64,000 bases of DNA from Streptomyces sp. DI166 (GTDB lineage: Bacteria > Actinomycetota > Actinomycetes > Streptomycetales > Streptomycetaceae). The notes beneath the pieces are model-generated. The model ran no database searches. It had not been told where the DNA came from and was given only the letters and a program-made list of their open reading frames with translations. Location: the NCBI RefSeq assembly GCF_900091315.1, contig NZ_FLSP01000015.1, positions 50,030 to 114,029 on the forward strand, in the 5' to 3' direction. Every line of letters starts with the position of its first letter. The first letter of the stretch is position 1. The position numbers and the translations under genes are program-made. This document shows positions 22,697 through 32,295 of this stretch, in pieces.

Positions 22697-24625
22697 TCAG
22701 TTGCTGAAGTACAGGTACTTCCAGGTGCCGTACGTCGTGGAGTTGACGTTGTCGCCGGACGAGCCGTTGATGTACGCCGAGCGCATACGCGCCTTGATGC
22801 CCGCCTGACCGGGGGCCTCCAAGGTCACCGCGGACTTGCCGTTGGTGCCGAGGGAGAAGTACTCCGAGCCCGCGTCGTACCACTTGCCCTGGTGGTAGAC
22901 CTGGAGGTCGAAGCGCTGCTGACGGCCCGCGTAGTAGTTCATGGTCGTGGTCAGCAGCGGGTCGGTGTTCTTGTGGAACCAGTAGTACGTGGTCGAGCCG
23001 ATCTTCGCCTTCTTGTAGTGCTTGGCGACGGTGGTGGACACCTTGGCCTTGGCGTACGCCGTGACCTTCACCGTCTTCGGCTTGTAGCGGGCGTCGCCCT
23101 TGAAGACGGCGGTGACGGTGGTGTCGCGCTTCATGTCGACCACGGCGGAGAGGTTGCCGCTGGAGTTGACCTTGCCGGTCTTGATCAGCTTGTTGGGCTT
23201 GTCCGAGCCGTAAGGGTTGGCCCAGATCTCGACCGTGCGGTTCTTGTACGTCGTGCCCAGGTGCGCCGTGAACTTCACGTCCGCGCCGTAGCCGTAGAGC
23301 TTGCCGTTGTTGTTCAGGCTCAGCTTGGTCGCGGCGCGGGAGACCTCGACGGTGTCGGAGGCGCTCACGGGGGCGTGCGTGGCGTCGCCCGCGTACTTCA
23401 CCGTGTACTTCACCTTGCCGCCGGCCGGCGGGGTGTTGGTGAAGGAGTAGGTGCCGTCCGCCTTCACCTTGACCGCGGGCAGCGCCTTGCCGTTCGGGCT
23501 GTCCAGGTCGGTGCGGGTGACGCTGAGCTGGATGCCCTCGGGCAGCGGGACCGTCGCCGAGATCTTGCCGGTGACGGTGAGCTTCTTGTTCCGGGTCGCG
23601 GTCGACGGGGCGTTGACCTTGAGCGTCGGGACATTGAGGTTCGGGCTGGTCAGAGCCTTGAGGCTGTAGCCGCCGGTGCTGTTCGGGACCAGCGCGAAGA
23701 TCCGGGAGGAGTCCGGGGCCCAGGCCAGGTCGGCGGCGGCGGTGCTGTACGTGCGCACCGGCTGGGTGGCGTTCGGGCGGTAGACGGCGACCTTGCTGCC
23801 CGTGCTCTGGGCGACCAGGCCGCTGCGGCCGATGTCGGCGCGGTGCCCGGCCGGGTAGGCGCCGGCCTTGGTGAACCTGCCGTCCGCGTACGCGTCGCGG
23901 TCGGTGCCGTTGACCAGCACCTGGTCGTTGCCCGCGACGAGGTCGATGTCGCCGATGCCGTGGTTGAGCGAGTAGTCGCCGTTGTGCCAGGCGGTCAGCT
24001 TCGCGGTGCCGTCCGACACGTCGAGGACGGCCATCGAGCCGGTGGACAGACCGGTCTCGCCGACGGCCAGCAGACCGGGCCGCAGCGGGTCGGTGTCCAG
24101 CAGCGCCTGGCCCCACATCCCGACGGAGGTGCCCTCCTTCGGGAACTGCGCCAGCGCCACCGGGGCGTCCACGTTCGCCGGGTCGACCGAGCCGAGGTCG
24201 CCGTCCCACTGGTCGCCGTAGCTGAACCAGACCTTGCCGCCCGCGTACGCGACATGCACCGGGCCGGTGTCGGTGGCGACCGGATAGCGGGCCTTGACAT
24301 CGAGGGTGGCCGCGTCCAGGGCCACGATCTCGTGCGTGCCCGGGGCGGCGGCGTACAGGGTGGCGCCGTCGTCGGACAGCGCCAGGTCGGACACCCCGGA
24401 CACACCGCTCACCGAGGCGAGGACGGTACCGGAGTGATTGGCGGCCAGGACGGTACCGGCCTGCCGGTCGCCGAGGAAGACCCGCTGGCCGTTGGCGACC
24501 ATGCCCCCTGGCGCCTTGACCACGGCGGTGGCCGCCGACGCCGGAGCCGCGGCCACGACGCTCAGCGCGGCCGAGCCGAACAGGACCGCGAGCGCCGTCG
24601 CGGCCGATGTGCTGCGCATGCGCAC
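22697..24625 (-). CDS. Secreted beta-propeller plus Ig-like repeat protein
   Basis: GTG 24625 has a GGGGG run nine bases upstream (ATG 24619 is the alternative). A signal peptide (STSAATALAVLFGSAALSVV, cleavage after APASA) leads to a YVTN/YncE-like propeller (residues about 35-330, with repeats such as LALSDDGATLYAAAPGTHEI and SRIFALVPNSTGG). Two or three Ig-like domains follow (LTVTGKISATVPLPEGIQLS; VKYAGDATHAPVSASDTVEV; TVTAVFKGDARYKPKTVKVT), then a C-terminal beta-sandwich. The propeller lacks catalytic motifs. It is a common Streptomyces surface or exported protein type of unknown role. No anchor is visible. Confidence 0.85.
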   Translation of the reverse strand: MRMRSTSAATALAVLFGSAALSVVAAAPASAATAVVKAPGGMVANGQRVFLGDRQAGTVLAANHSGTVLASVSGVSGVSDLALSDDGATLYAAAPGTHEIVALDAATLDVKARYPVATDTGPVHVAYAGGKVWFSYGDQWDGDLGSVDPANVDAPVALAQFPKEGTSVGMWGQALLDTDPLRPGLLAVGETGLSTGSMAVLDVSDGTAKLTAWHNGDYSLNHGIGDIDLVAGNDQVLVNGTDRDAYADGRFTKAGAYPAGHRADIGRSGLVAQSTGSKVAVYRPNATQPVRTYSTAAADLAWAPDSSRIFALVPNSTGGYSLKALTSPNLNVPTLKVNAPSTATRNKKLTVTGKISATVPLPEGIQLSVTRTDLDSPNGKALPAVKVKADGTYSFTNTPPAGGKVKYTVKYAGDATHAPVSASDTVEVSRAATKLSLNNNGKLYGYGADVKFTAHLGTTYKNRTVEIWANPYGSDKPNKLIKTGKVNSSGNLSAVVDMKRDTTVTAVFKGDARYKPKTVKVTAYAKAKVSTTVAKHYKKAKIGSTTYYWFHKNTDPLLTTTMNYYAGRQQRFDLQVYHQGKWYDAGSEYFSLGTNGKSAVTLEAPGQAGIKARMRSAYINGSSGDNVNSTTYGTWKYLYFSN

Positions 24626-24817
24626 AGTAATGAACCCCCACACAGGAAACCGGCCCGAGGCCGGTAGATGAGAGCGCCGCGCGGCACCCGGACGCGGACC
24701 GCGCGAAGGCGGTGGCGTGCGGGGCGCGGCTGCCTCCGGCACTCTATGGCATGGCTGTGACAATCCGGCAGGGGATATTCCGGCCCCGGGGAGCGCTGCT
24801 CCTCGTCGGGGGTTCGG

Positions 24818-25291
24818 TCAGCCGTACATCCTGCGCATGGCGAACTCCACCATCTGCTCGACCGCCTTGGCGTCGAAGACCATGCGGTGCTCGCCCTCCA
24901 TGTCCAGGACGAAGCCGTAGCCGGTGGGCAGGAGGTCGATCACCTCGGCGCCGGTGATGACGAAGTACTTGGACTCCTTGCCCGCGTAGCGGCGCAGCTC
25001 CTTCAGCGAGGTGAACATGGGGATCACCGGCTGCTGGGTGTTGTGCAGGGCGAGGAAGCCGGGGTTGTCGCCGCGCGGGCAGTACACCTTCGACGTCGCG
25101 AAGACCTGCTGGAAGTCCTCCGCGGACATCTGCCCCGTGGTGAAGGCCCGTACCGCGTCGGCGAGCGAGGGCGGGGACGGCTCGGGGTACAGCGGTGGCT
25201 GCTGGCCGTACCCGCCGGACATGGGCTGCTGCGGCGGGGCGTAGCCGGTCTGTGCAGCGCCTCCGTCCATGGGCTGGCCGTATCCATACAT
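24818..25291 (-). CDS. SseB family protein
   Basis: This 157-residue protein has a Gly/Tyr/Pro/Gln-rich N-terminus (MYGYGQPMDGGAAQTGYAPP) followed by an SseB-type domain: VRAFTTGQMSAEDFQQVFAT, VYCPRGDNPGFLALHNTQQP, IPMFTSLKELRRYAG, and ITGAEVIDLLPTGYGFVLDM. The SseB fold is common in actinobacteria and its function is unknown. The ATG at 25291 was chosen because homology and composition begin there. The gene ends 60 bases from no other gene and is divergent from the lipoprotein at 25,389. Confidence 0.88.
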   Translation of the reverse strand: MYGYGQPMDGGAAQTGYAPPQQPMSGGYGQQPPLYPEPSPPSLADAVRAFTTGQMSAEDFQQVFATSKVYCPRGDNPGFLALHNTQQPVIPMFTSLKELRRYAGKESKYFVITGAEVIDLLPTGYGFVLDMEGEHRMVFDAKAVEQMVEFAMRRMYG

Positions 25292-25388
25292 GGGCGCAAG
25301 CCTAGTACCGCCGCCGCGGTGAACCGACAGCTGATTGACAAGCGATTGCCCTGGTTCTCGTGCCGCCCCGGCTCGTAGCGTCGATGTC

Positions 25389-26213
25389 ATGCGGAGCGAC
25401 CACGCCGACGGACCCGACGAGCACGACCGCGGGCTCTCCCACGACCTCCCCGTTCTCGCCCGCCGCCGGATGATCCGGCTGATGGCGGGCGCGGGGCTGA
25501 TTCCGCTGGTGGGCTGCACCTCCGAGGCCTCCGAGACCTCCGGGAAGGCGGCGGGCGGCGCGGCCTCGGCGGCGGCGGAGGAGTGCGCGGCCATCCCCGA
25601 GGAGACCGCCGGTCCCTTCCCCGGCGACGGGTCCAACGGCGTCAACGTGCTCAAGGAGAGCGGAGTCGTCCGCTCCGACATCCGCTCCAGCTTCGGCGAC
25701 TCCGCGGGCGGCACCGCCGAGGGCGTCCCGCTGACCGTGACGCTCACCGTCGTCGACGCGGCCGGTGACTGCGGTACGCCCAGGGAGGGCGCCGCGGTCT
25801 ACGTCTGGCACTGCGACCGGGAGGGCGACTACTCGCTGTACTCGGAGGGTGCCACCGAGGAGAACTGGCTGCGGGGCGTGCAGGAGACCGACGCGAAGGG
25901 GCAGGTCACCTTCACGACCGTGTTCCCCGGCTGCTACCCGGGCCGCTGGCCGCACATCCACTTCGAGGTCTACGGCAGCCTGGCCGACGCCACGGCGGCC
26001 ACCGGGATCACCAGCACCTCCCAGCTCGCGTTCCCCCGGGATGTGTGCGAAAGGGTGTACAAAACGGACGGCTACCGCGAGAGTGGTGTCCATCTCCGCT
26101 CACTCTCGATCGAGACGGACACCGTGTTCAGCGACGGCCATGACCGGCAACTCGCGACCGTGGAGGGCAGCCCACAGGCCGGATTCACGGCCGCGCTGGT
26201 GGTTCCGGTGTGA
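25389..26213 (+). CDS. Tat-type lipoprotein with intradiol dioxygenase fold
   Basis: ATG 25389 gives 274 residues. The signal has a twin-arginine stretch (LARRRMIRLMAGAGLIPLVG) and a lipobox ending L-V-G-C, so a Tat-exported lipoprotein is likely. The catalytic domain has EETAGPFPGDG, AAVYVWHCDREGDYSLYSEG, and the iron-ligand segment TTVFPGCYPGRWPHIHFEVY with HIH. It is paralogous to the gene at 15,097 but has a shorter linker and a lipid anchor. Substrates of such exported intradiol-like proteins in Streptomyces are not settled. Confidence 0.88.
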   Translation: MRSDHADGPDEHDRGLSHDLPVLARRRMIRLMAGAGLIPLVGCTSEASETSGKAAGGAASAAAEECAAIPEETAGPFPGDGSNGVNVLKESGVVRSDIRSSFGDSAGGTAEGVPLTVTLTVVDAAGDCGTPREGAAVYVWHCDREGDYSLYSEGATEENWLRGVQETDAKGQVTFTTVFPGCYPGRWPHIHFEVYGSLADATAATGITSTSQLAFPRDVCERVYKTDGYRESGVHLRSLSIETDTVFSDGHDRQLATVEGSPQAGFTAALVVPV

Positions 26214-26249
26214 CCCGTCACAGATGAGCGGATCGGGGTTGCGGCTTAT

Positions 26250-26261
26250 TACTGGCGGGTA
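26250..26261. promoter_or_regulatory. Possible operator before the acyl-CoA dehydrogenase gene
   Basis: TACTGGCGGGTA is a partial dyad (TAC and GTA with a GC centre) in the AT-rich stretch 26,240-26,290, about 80 bases before the ATG. Such TAC-n-GTA elements are plausible sites for a TetR-type fatty-acid regulator. No regulator gene is adjacent. Confidence 0.3.
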
Positions 26262-26342
26262 GCATCATCGTAGCTACTTGTTGGTACGTGAACTAGCGCG
26301 AGGATCCAGTGCCTCGCCGATTCTCTCTACGGAGCCGTCGCC

Positions 26343-28169
26343 ATGGGGCACTACAAGTCGAATCTGCGGGACATCGAGTTCAACCTCTTCGAGGTGCTCG
26401 GTCGCGACAAGCTGTACGGCACCGGGCCCTTCGCCGAGATGGACACGGACACCGCCAAGAGCATCCTTGAGGAGATGACCCGCCTCGCGGAGAACGACCT
26501 CGCGGAGTCCTTCGCCGACGCCGACCGCAACCCGCCGGTCTTCGACCCGGAGACCAACACCGCGCCGGTCCCCGCGTCCTTCAAGAAGAGCTACAAGGCG
26601 TTCATGGAGTCCGAGTACTGGCGGCTCGGCCTCCCGGAGGCGATCGGCGGCACCACCGCTCCCCCGTCCCTGATCTGGTCGTACGCCGAGCTGATCCTGG
26701 GCGCCAACCCGGCCGTGTGGATGTACTCCTCCGGCCCGGCCTTCGCCGGGATCCTCTACGACGAGGGCAACGACGTACAGAAGAAGATCGCCCAGATCGC
26801 CGTGGAGCGGACCTGGGGCTCCACCATGGTGCTGACCGAGCCCGACGCGGGCTCCGACGTCGGCGCCGGGCGCACCAAGGCGGTCCCGCAGGAGGACGGC
26901 TCCTGGCACATCGAGGGCGTGAAGCGCTTCATCACCTCCGGTGAGCACGACATGGAGGAGAACATCCTCCACTACGTCCTCGCCCGCCCCGAGGGCGCCG
27001 GCCCCGGCACCAAGGGCCTGTCCCTCTTCCTCGTCCCGAAGTACCTCTTCGACTTCGAGACCGGCGAGCTGGGCGAGCGCAACGGCGTCTACGCCACGAA
27101 CGTCGAGCACAAGATGGGCCTGAAGGCCTCCAACACCTGCGAGATGACCTTCGGCGACCGGCACCCCGCCAAGGGCTGGCTGATCGGCGACAAGCACGAC
27201 GGCATCCGCCAGATGTTCCGCATCATCGAGTTCGCCCGCATGATGGTCGGCACGAAGGCGATCTCCACGCTGTCCACCGGCTACCTCAACGCGCTGGAGT
27301 ACGCCAAGGAGCGCGTCCAGGGTCCGGACCTGGCGAACTTCATGGACAAGACCGCGCCCAAGGTCACCATCACCCACCACCCCGACGTGCGCCGCTCGCT
27401 GATGACGCAGAAGGCGTACGCGGAGGGCATGCGCGCCCTGGTGCTCTACACGGCCTCGATCCAGGACGCCATCGCCGTCAAGGAGGCCGCGGGCGAGGAC
27501 GCCAAGGCCGAGCACGCGCTGAACGACCTGCTCCTGCCGATCGTCAAGGGCTACGGCTCCGAGAAGGGCTACGAGCAGCTCGCCCAGTCGCTGCAGACCT
27601 TCGGCGGCTCCGGCTTCCTCCAGGAGTACCCGATCGAGCAGTACATCCGGGACTCCAAGATCGACACCCTGTACGAGGGCACCACCGCCATCCAGGGCCA
27701 GGACTTCTTCTTCCGGAAGATCGTCCGCAACCAGGGCGCGGCGCTGAACTCCCTCGCCGAGGACATCAAGAAGTTCCTGGCGCTCGGCACCGGCGGCGAG
27801 GAGCTGGCCGGCGCCCGTGAGCACCTGGCCAAGGCCGCCGTCGAGCTGGAGGCCATCGTCGGCCTGATGCTGACCGACCTCGCCGCCACCGAGCAGGACG
27901 TCAAGAACATCTACAAGGTCGGTCTGAACACCACCCGCCTGCTGATGGCCTCCGGTGACGTGGTCGTCGGCTACCTGCTGCTGAAGGGCGCCGCGGTCGC
28001 GGCGGAGAAGCTGGAGACGGCCTCCGCCAAGGACAAGGCGTTCTACACCGGCAAGATCGCGGCGGCGAAGTTCTTCGCGGCCAACGTCCTGCCCGGTGTC
28101 ACCGGCGCGCGCAAGCTCGCCCAGAACGTCGAGCTGGACCTGATGGAGCTGGACGAAGCCGCCTTCTAG
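26343..28169 (+). CDS. Acyl-CoA dehydrogenase, long (FadE-type) form
   Basis: At 608 residues it is longer than the standard 380-residue enzymes, because it carries N-terminal and C-terminal helical extensions as in FadE/AcdB types. FAD and substrate contacts are visible in [37 protein letters not shown] and [20 protein letters not shown]. The glutamate in [16 protein letters not shown] is the likely catalytic base. It oxidises acyl-CoA to enoyl-CoA in beta-oxidation, passing electrons to ETF. The ATG at 26343 has weak upstream ribosome-site features. A terminator follows. It belongs to the same broad metabolism as paaH and the bkd operons in this window. Confidence 0.93.
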   Translation: MGHYKSNLRDIEFNLFEVLGRDKLYGTGPFAEMDTDTAKSILEEMTRLAENDLAESFADADRNPPVFDPETNTAPVPASFKKSYKAFMESEYWRLGLPEAIGGTTAPPSLIWSYAELILGANPAVWMYSSGPAFAGILYDEGNDVQKKIAQIAVERTWGSTMVLTEPDAGSDVGAGRTKAVPQEDGSWHIEGVKRFITSGEHDMEENILHYVLARPEGAGPGTKGLSLFLVPKYLFDFETGELGERNGVYATNVEHKMGLKASNTCEMTFGDRHPAKGWLIGDKHDGIRQMFRIIEFARMMVGTKAISTLSTGYLNALEYAKERVQGPDLANFMDKTAPKVTITHHPDVRRSLMTQKAYAEGMRALVLYTASIQDAIAVKEAAGEDAKAEHALNDLLLPIVKGYGSEKGYEQLAQSLQTFGGSGFLQEYPIEQYIRDSKIDTLYEGTTAIQGQDFFFRKIVRNQGAALNSLAEDIKKFLALGTGGEELAGAREHLAKAAVELEAIVGLMLTDLAATEQDVKNIYKVGLNTTRLLMASGDVVVGYLLLKGAAVAAEKLETASAKDKAFYTGKIAAAKFFAANVLPGVTGARKLAQNVELDLMELDEAAF

Positions 28170-28189
28170 GACAACTCCCCTTTCCCACC

Positions 28190-28225
28190 AGGGCCCGCCC
28201 TCCACATGAACGGGGGGCGGGCCCT
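28190..28225. terminator. Terminator after the acyl-CoA dehydrogenase gene
   Basis: AGGGCCCGCCC (28190-28200) and GGGCGGGCCCT (28215-28225) form a perfect 11-base stem with a 14-base loop, 21 bases after the stop. Confidence 0.85.
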
Positions 28226-28248
28226 GTTACGTCGTTAAGGTGAACCCC

Positions 28249-29544
28249 ATGAGCGAACCCTCACGCTTCGACCGCGGTCACACCGACGACCTCATGACCT
28301 TCCTCGCGGCCAGTCCGTCGCCGTACCACGCCGTGGCGAACACCGCCGAGCGGCTGGAGAAGGCCGGGTTCCGGCAGGTCGCCGAGACGGACGCCTGGGA
28401 CGCGTCGAGCGGCGGCAAGTACGTCGTCCGCGGCGGCGCGGTCATCGCCTGGTACGTCCCCGAGGGCGCGGCCCCCCACACCCCGTTCCGCATCATCGGC
28501 GCGCACACCGACTCCCCCAATCTGCGTGTCAAGCCGCTGCCCGACTCCGGCGCCCACGGCTGGCGCCAGGTGGCCGTGGAGATCTACGGCGGCCCCCTGC
28601 TCAACTCCTGGCTCGACCGCGACCTCGGCCTCGCCGGCCGGCTCACCCTGCGCGACGGCTCCACCCGCCTCGTGAACATCGACCGCCCCCTGCTGCGGGT
28701 CCCCCAGCTCGCCATCCATCTGGACCGCGCGGTCGCCTCCGAGGGCCTCAAGCTCGACAAGCAGCGCCATCTGCAGCCCGTGTGGGGGCTCGGTGACGAT
28801 GTGCGCGACGGCGACCTGATCGCCTTCCTGGAGGACGAGAACGGGCTCAAGCGGGGCGAGGCCACCGGCTGGGACCTCATGGTGCACTCCGTGGAACCGC
28901 CCGCCTACCTCGGCCGCGACCGGGAACTGGTGGCCGGGCCGCGCATGGACAACCTGCTGTCGGTGCACGCGGCCACCGCCGCCCTGGCCGCCGTGTCCAC
29001 CGGCGGGGACCTGCCGTACATCCCGGTGCTGGCCGCGTTCGACCACGAGGAGAACGGCTCGCAGTCCGACACCGGCGCCGACGGCCCGCTGCTCGGCGGC
29101 GTGCTGGAGCGCTCGGTGTTCGCCCGCGGCGGCTCCTACGAGGACCGGGCCCGCGCCTTCGCCGGGACCGTGTGCCTGTCCTCGGACACCGGGCACGCCG
29201 TCCACCCCAACTACGCCGAGCGGCACGACCCCACCCACCACCCGCGCGTCAACGGCGGCCCCATCCTCAAGGTCAACGTCAACAACCGCTACGCCACGGA
29301 CGGTTCGGGCCGCTCCGTGTTCGCCGCGGCCAGCGAGCGGGCGGGCGTGCCGTTCCAGTTCTTCGTCTCCAACAACGCGATGCCCTGCGGCACCACCATC
29401 GGTCCGATCACCGCGGCCCGGCACGGCATCCGCACGGTCGACATCGGGGTCGCCATCCTCTCCATGCACAGCGCCCGCGAACTGTGCGGCGCCGACGACC
29501 CGTTCCTGCTGGCGAACGTGCTGACCGCGTTCCTGGAGGGGTAA
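28249..29544 (+). CDS. M18 family aminopeptidase
   Basis: This 431-residue cytoplasmic metallopeptidase of the aspartyl aminopeptidase type removes acidic N-terminal residues. Metal ligands are visible in IGAHTDSPNLRVKP (His), GPRMDNLLSVHAA (bridging Asp), FDHEENGSQSDTGADGP (catalytic and ligand Glu), SSDTGHAVHPN (Asp), and SMHSARELCG (His). The ATG at 28249 was chosen because AAGG lies about ten bases before it, and GTG 28240 is the alternative. No pathway neighbours are evident. Confidence 0.93.
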   Translation: MSEPSRFDRGHTDDLMTFLAASPSPYHAVANTAERLEKAGFRQVAETDAWDASSGGKYVVRGGAVIAWYVPEGAAPHTPFRIIGAHTDSPNLRVKPLPDSGAHGWRQVAVEIYGGPLLNSWLDRDLGLAGRLTLRDGSTRLVNIDRPLLRVPQLAIHLDRAVASEGLKLDKQRHLQPVWGLGDDVRDGDLIAFLEDENGLKRGEATGWDLMVHSVEPPAYLGRDRELVAGPRMDNLLSVHAATAALAAVSTGGDLPYIPVLAAFDHEENGSQSDTGADGPLLGGVLERSVFARGGSYEDRARAFAGTVCLSSDTGHAVHPNYAERHDPTHHPRVNGGPILKVNVNNRYATDGSGRSVFAAASERAGVPFQFFVSNNAMPCGTTIGPITAARHGIRTVDIGVAILSMHSARELCGADDPFLLANVLTAFLEG

Positions 29545-29604
29545 CCGGGGGCGAGGGGGGTACCCGCCCGCGACCGGAACCACGGGACAGGGAGGCGAGA
29601 CCTC

Positions 29605-29847
29605 ATGGGCCTCGGCGGGTGCATCATCCTCATCGGCGTGGGAGCCATCCTCACGTTCGCGACCGACTGGGACATGGAGGGCGTCAACCTCGACCTGGTC
29701 GGCGTCATCCTCATGATCGTCGGACTGATCGGCGTCACCACCTTCAGCAGCATCGCCCGGCGCAGGCGAGTGGTGGTGCCGCCGACCACGCCGGTGGTCG
29801 AGGAGGACCCGAACCGCCCCGGCTACCGCGACGGGTACGGCGGCTGA
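29605..29847 (+). CDS. DUF6458 small membrane protein
   Basis: This 80-residue protein has two membrane helices, CIILIGVGAILTFATDWDM and LDLVGVILMIVGLIGVTT, separated by a short D/E-rich turn, and a basic then acidic C-terminal tail (SSIARRRRVVVPPTTPVVEE, ending RDGYGG). This matches the DUF6458 family of actinobacteria, whose function is unknown. GGAGGCGAGA lies seven bases before the ATG at 29605. Its stop abuts a duplicated piece of the next gene's 3' end. Confidence 0.85.
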   Translation: MGLGGCIILIGVGAILTFATDWDMEGVNLDLVGVILMIVGLIGVTTFSSIARRRRVVVPPTTPVVEEDPNRPGYRDGYGG

Positions 29848-29942
29848 CCGGGCGCCAGGGTCAGCGGCAGCCGTGCCGGTCCGTCCACGGTCACAGCGCC
29901 TGACCGGGCGCCAGGGTCAGCTCCAGCCGTGCCGGTCCGTCC
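29844..29942. repeat. Tandem 43-base duplication at the end of the NHL-thioredoxin gene
   Basis: Bases 29844-29886 and 29900-29942 are 43-base direct repeats identical at 41 positions (both start CTGACCGGGCGCCAGGGTCA). The second copy encodes the C-terminal residues RLELTLAPGQ of the minus-strand protein. The first is a downstream non-coding copy that would encode the same ending and also overlaps the DUF6458 stop. Confidence 0.9.
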
Positions 29943-31705
29943 GGCGCGGTCCGCACCGGCACGTCCCAGTCCCGCCGGTGGAGGTGGCAGGCCGGGTACG
30001 GGACCTCCGTGTCGTCGTCACAGGCCGCCGCCGTCGCCGAGATGTGCAGGACGCCCTCCCCGACCGCCGGGTCGAGCCGCAGGGTGCGCGACAGCGCCGG
30101 GTCCGCGCCCCCGCCCGACAGCAGCAGTCCGGGCGGGGTGGCGTCGACCAGCAGGCGGGTGGCGGGACCGTAGCGGGTGTCCGGCTTCTGGCCGGGCGGG
30201 GCCTCGAAGGCCACCTCCAGGCGCACCTCCCCGGCCGCGACCTCGGTGACCTCGACGGCGGCGGGCGGCGGCCCGAGCGTCTCCTCGGGCAGCCGCAGCC
30301 GGGTCAGCCGGTGCCGCGCGGACTCCACGACCACGATGTCGTCCCCGGCGAGCACGGCGCCGCTCGGCTCCCGGAGGTCGGTGGCGAGGGTGGTCAGCTC
30401 GCCGGTGCGCGGGTCGTAGCGGCGCAGGGCGTGGTTGTAGGTGTCGCTGACGGCGACCGATCCGTCGGGGAGCGCGGTGACACCCAACGGGTGCTGGAGC
30501 AGCGCCTGTCCGGCCGCGCCGTCGCGGTGCCCGAAGTCGAACAGACCGGTGCCGACGGCGGTGCGCACCACACCGTCCGGGTCCGCCCAGCGCAGGGCGG
30601 AGGTCTCGGCGTCGGCGATCCAGAGCCGGTCGGGGGTGGCGGCGAGCCCGGAGGGCTGCGCGAACCAGGCCTCGGCGGCCGGGCCGTCGACCAGCCCCTC
30701 GTTGCCGGTCCCGGCGGCGACGGCGACCGTCCCGGCCCGCGGATCGTAGACCCAGAGCTGGTGGATGCCCGCCATGGCGATCCACACCCTGTCCCGCCAC
30801 CAGGCCACGTCCCAGGGCGAGGAGAGGCCGACCTCCCGCGCGGGGCCGTCGGTCCGGTCCCCCCACCGCCACGGTGACCCCGTACCGGCGAGGGTGGTCG
30901 TCCGCCCCGACCGCGGGTCCAGGCGCCGGAGCGCGTGATTGACCGTGTCGGCGACGACGACCGTCCCGTCCGGCAGCAGGGCGAGCCCCTGCGGCTCGCT
31001 GAACAGCGCCCGCGCCGCGTCGCCGTCCTCAAGACCCCGCCGGTCCCGCTGCCCGATCCGCCGTACGACGCTCTCCCCGTCCGCGGCCAGCTCCACCAGC
31101 TGATGCCGGGCCGTGTCGCTGACCAGGAAGTTCCCGGACGGCAGGACCAGCGCTTTCCCCGGGAACCGCAGCACCGTCGGCTCCGGCGCCGGCGCCACGT
31201 AGGGCCGCTGCCCGCGCCGCAGCGTCCCCTTGGCCGCGTGCTCGCGCTCCAGCTCCGTCACCAGACGCTCGATCGCGCGCACATGCCCCTCGCCGGAGTA
31301 CTGCGCCACGACGTACCCCTCGGGGTCGATCACGACCAGCGTCGGCCAGGCCCGTACCGCGTACTGCTTCCAGGTCACCAGCTCCGGGTCGTCCAGCACG
31401 GGGTGCGCCACCCCGTACCGCTCCACCGCGTCCACCACGGCCCCGTGCTCGCCCTCGTGGGCGAACTTCGGCGAGTGCACCCCGACCACCACGACCGTGT
31501 CCGGGTGCCGCTCCTCCAGGTACCGCAGCTCGTCGATGACGTGCAGACAGTTCACACAGCAGAACGTCCAGAACTCCAGGACGACGATCCGCCCCCGCAG
31601 CTCCGCCAGCCGGTACGGCCGCCCGCCCGTGTTCACCCAGCCGCCCCGGCCGGCCAGCTCCGGGGCGCGGACGCGGGCATGTCGGCGGGGCGCGGCATCA
31701 CTCAT
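29891..31705 (-). CDS. Thioredoxin-like protein with NHL-repeat propeller (NHLRC2-like)
   Basis: This 604-residue protein combines an N-terminal thioredoxin/TlpA fold (residues about 1-165) and a six-bladed NHL propeller (about 185-480) with a C-terminal beta-sandwich. The redox motif is WTFCCVNCLHVIDELRYLEE, with a C-V-N-C active site. NHL blades repeat FxxPxGxAxxxDGxxxVADTxNHxxR: SEPQGLALLPDGTVVVADTV, HPLGVTALPDGSVAVSDTYN. This architecture equals the NHLRC2 family. No signal peptide is seen, so it is probably cytoplasmic. Its role is unknown. Confidence 0.92.
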   Translation of the reverse strand: MSDAAPRRHARVRAPELAGRGGWVNTGGRPYRLAELRGRIVVLEFWTFCCVNCLHVIDELRYLEERHPDTVVVVGVHSPKFAHEGEHGAVVDAVERYGVAHPVLDDPELVTWKQYAVRAWPTLVVIDPEGYVVAQYSGEGHVRAIERLVTELEREHAAKGTLRRGQRPYVAPAPEPTVLRFPGKALVLPSGNFLVSDTARHQLVELAADGESVVRRIGQRDRRGLEDGDAARALFSEPQGLALLPDGTVVVADTVNHALRRLDPRSGRTTTLAGTGSPWRWGDRTDGPAREVGLSSPWDVAWWRDRVWIAMAGIHQLWVYDPRAGTVAVAAGTGNEGLVDGPAAEAWFAQPSGLAATPDRLWIADAETSALRWADPDGVVRTAVGTGLFDFGHRDGAAGQALLQHPLGVTALPDGSVAVSDTYNHALRRYDPRTGELTTLATDLREPSGAVLAGDDIVVVESARHRLTRLRLPEETLGPPPAAVEVTEVAAGEVRLEVAFEAPPGQKPDTRYGPATRLLVDATPPGLLLSGGGADPALSRTLRLDPAVGEGVLHISATAAACDDDTEVPYPACHLHRRDWDVPVRTAPDGPARLELTLAPGQAL

Positions 31706-31797
31706 ACGGCAAGGGTGCCACCGGCGGTCGCCTCGGGGATCAGCCCGTCGGGCTACCGGCGGCGTCGCGGAGCGCGGGGCGGGGAACGCCTGGTGCC

Positions 31798-32295
31798 ATG
31801 AGATTCCTCGTACGCGACCGGCTGCTCGGCTTCGGCGACGACTACTGGATCGAGGACGACCAGGGCGACAAGGTCTTCCTCGTCGACGGCAAGGCCATGC
31901 GGCTGCGGGACACCTTCGAGCTGAAGGACCGGCAGGGGCGGGTGCTGATCGACATCCGGCAGAAGATGTTCGCGCTGCGCGACACCATGCTCATCGAGCG
32001 CGGCGACGAGCCGCTGGCCACCGTCCGCCGCAAACGCCTGTCCCTGCTCCGCAACCACTACCGGGTCTCGCTCGCCGACGGCAGCACCGTGCTGGACGTC
32101 AGCGGCAGGATCCTCGACCGGGAGTTCGCCGTCGAGTACGAGGGCGAACTGCTCGCCGTGGTGTCACGGCGCTGGCTGCGCGTGCGGGAGACCTACGGCG
32201 TGGACGTCGTACGCGAGGACGCGGACGCGGCGCTGCTGATCGCGGTGGCGGTGTGTGTGATCCACCTGGCGGAGAAGGAGCGGGAGGAGCGGTGA
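31798..32295 (+). CDS. LURP-one-related (Tubby-like) family protein
   Basis: This 165-residue all-beta protein opens with MRFLVRDRLLGFGDDYWIED and keeps the LOR-domain order of strands: DKVFLVDGKAMRLRDTFELK, GRVLIDIRQKMFALRDTMLI, a basic hinge RRKRLSLLRNHYRV, and DREFAVEYEGELLAVVSRRW ending in a hydrophobic helix. Members resemble Tubby and phospholipid scramblase folds, and their bacterial role is unknown. ATG 31798 was used. A 26-base repeat array overlaps the end of the gene. Confidence 0.88.
   Translation: MRFLVRDRLLGFGDDYWIEDDQGDKVFLVDGKAMRLRDTFELKDRQGRVLIDIRQKMFALRDTMLIERGDEPLATVRRKRLSLLRNHYRVSLADGSTVLDVSGRILDREFAVEYEGELLAVVSRRWLRVRETYGVDVVREDADAALLIAVAVCVIHLAEKEREER

Noticed and set aside
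22679..24667. Long plus-strand frame opposite the secreted Ig-like protein
   Set aside because: Its product is Val/Gly/Arg-rich without motifs, while the minus strand has a signal peptide and recognisable domains.
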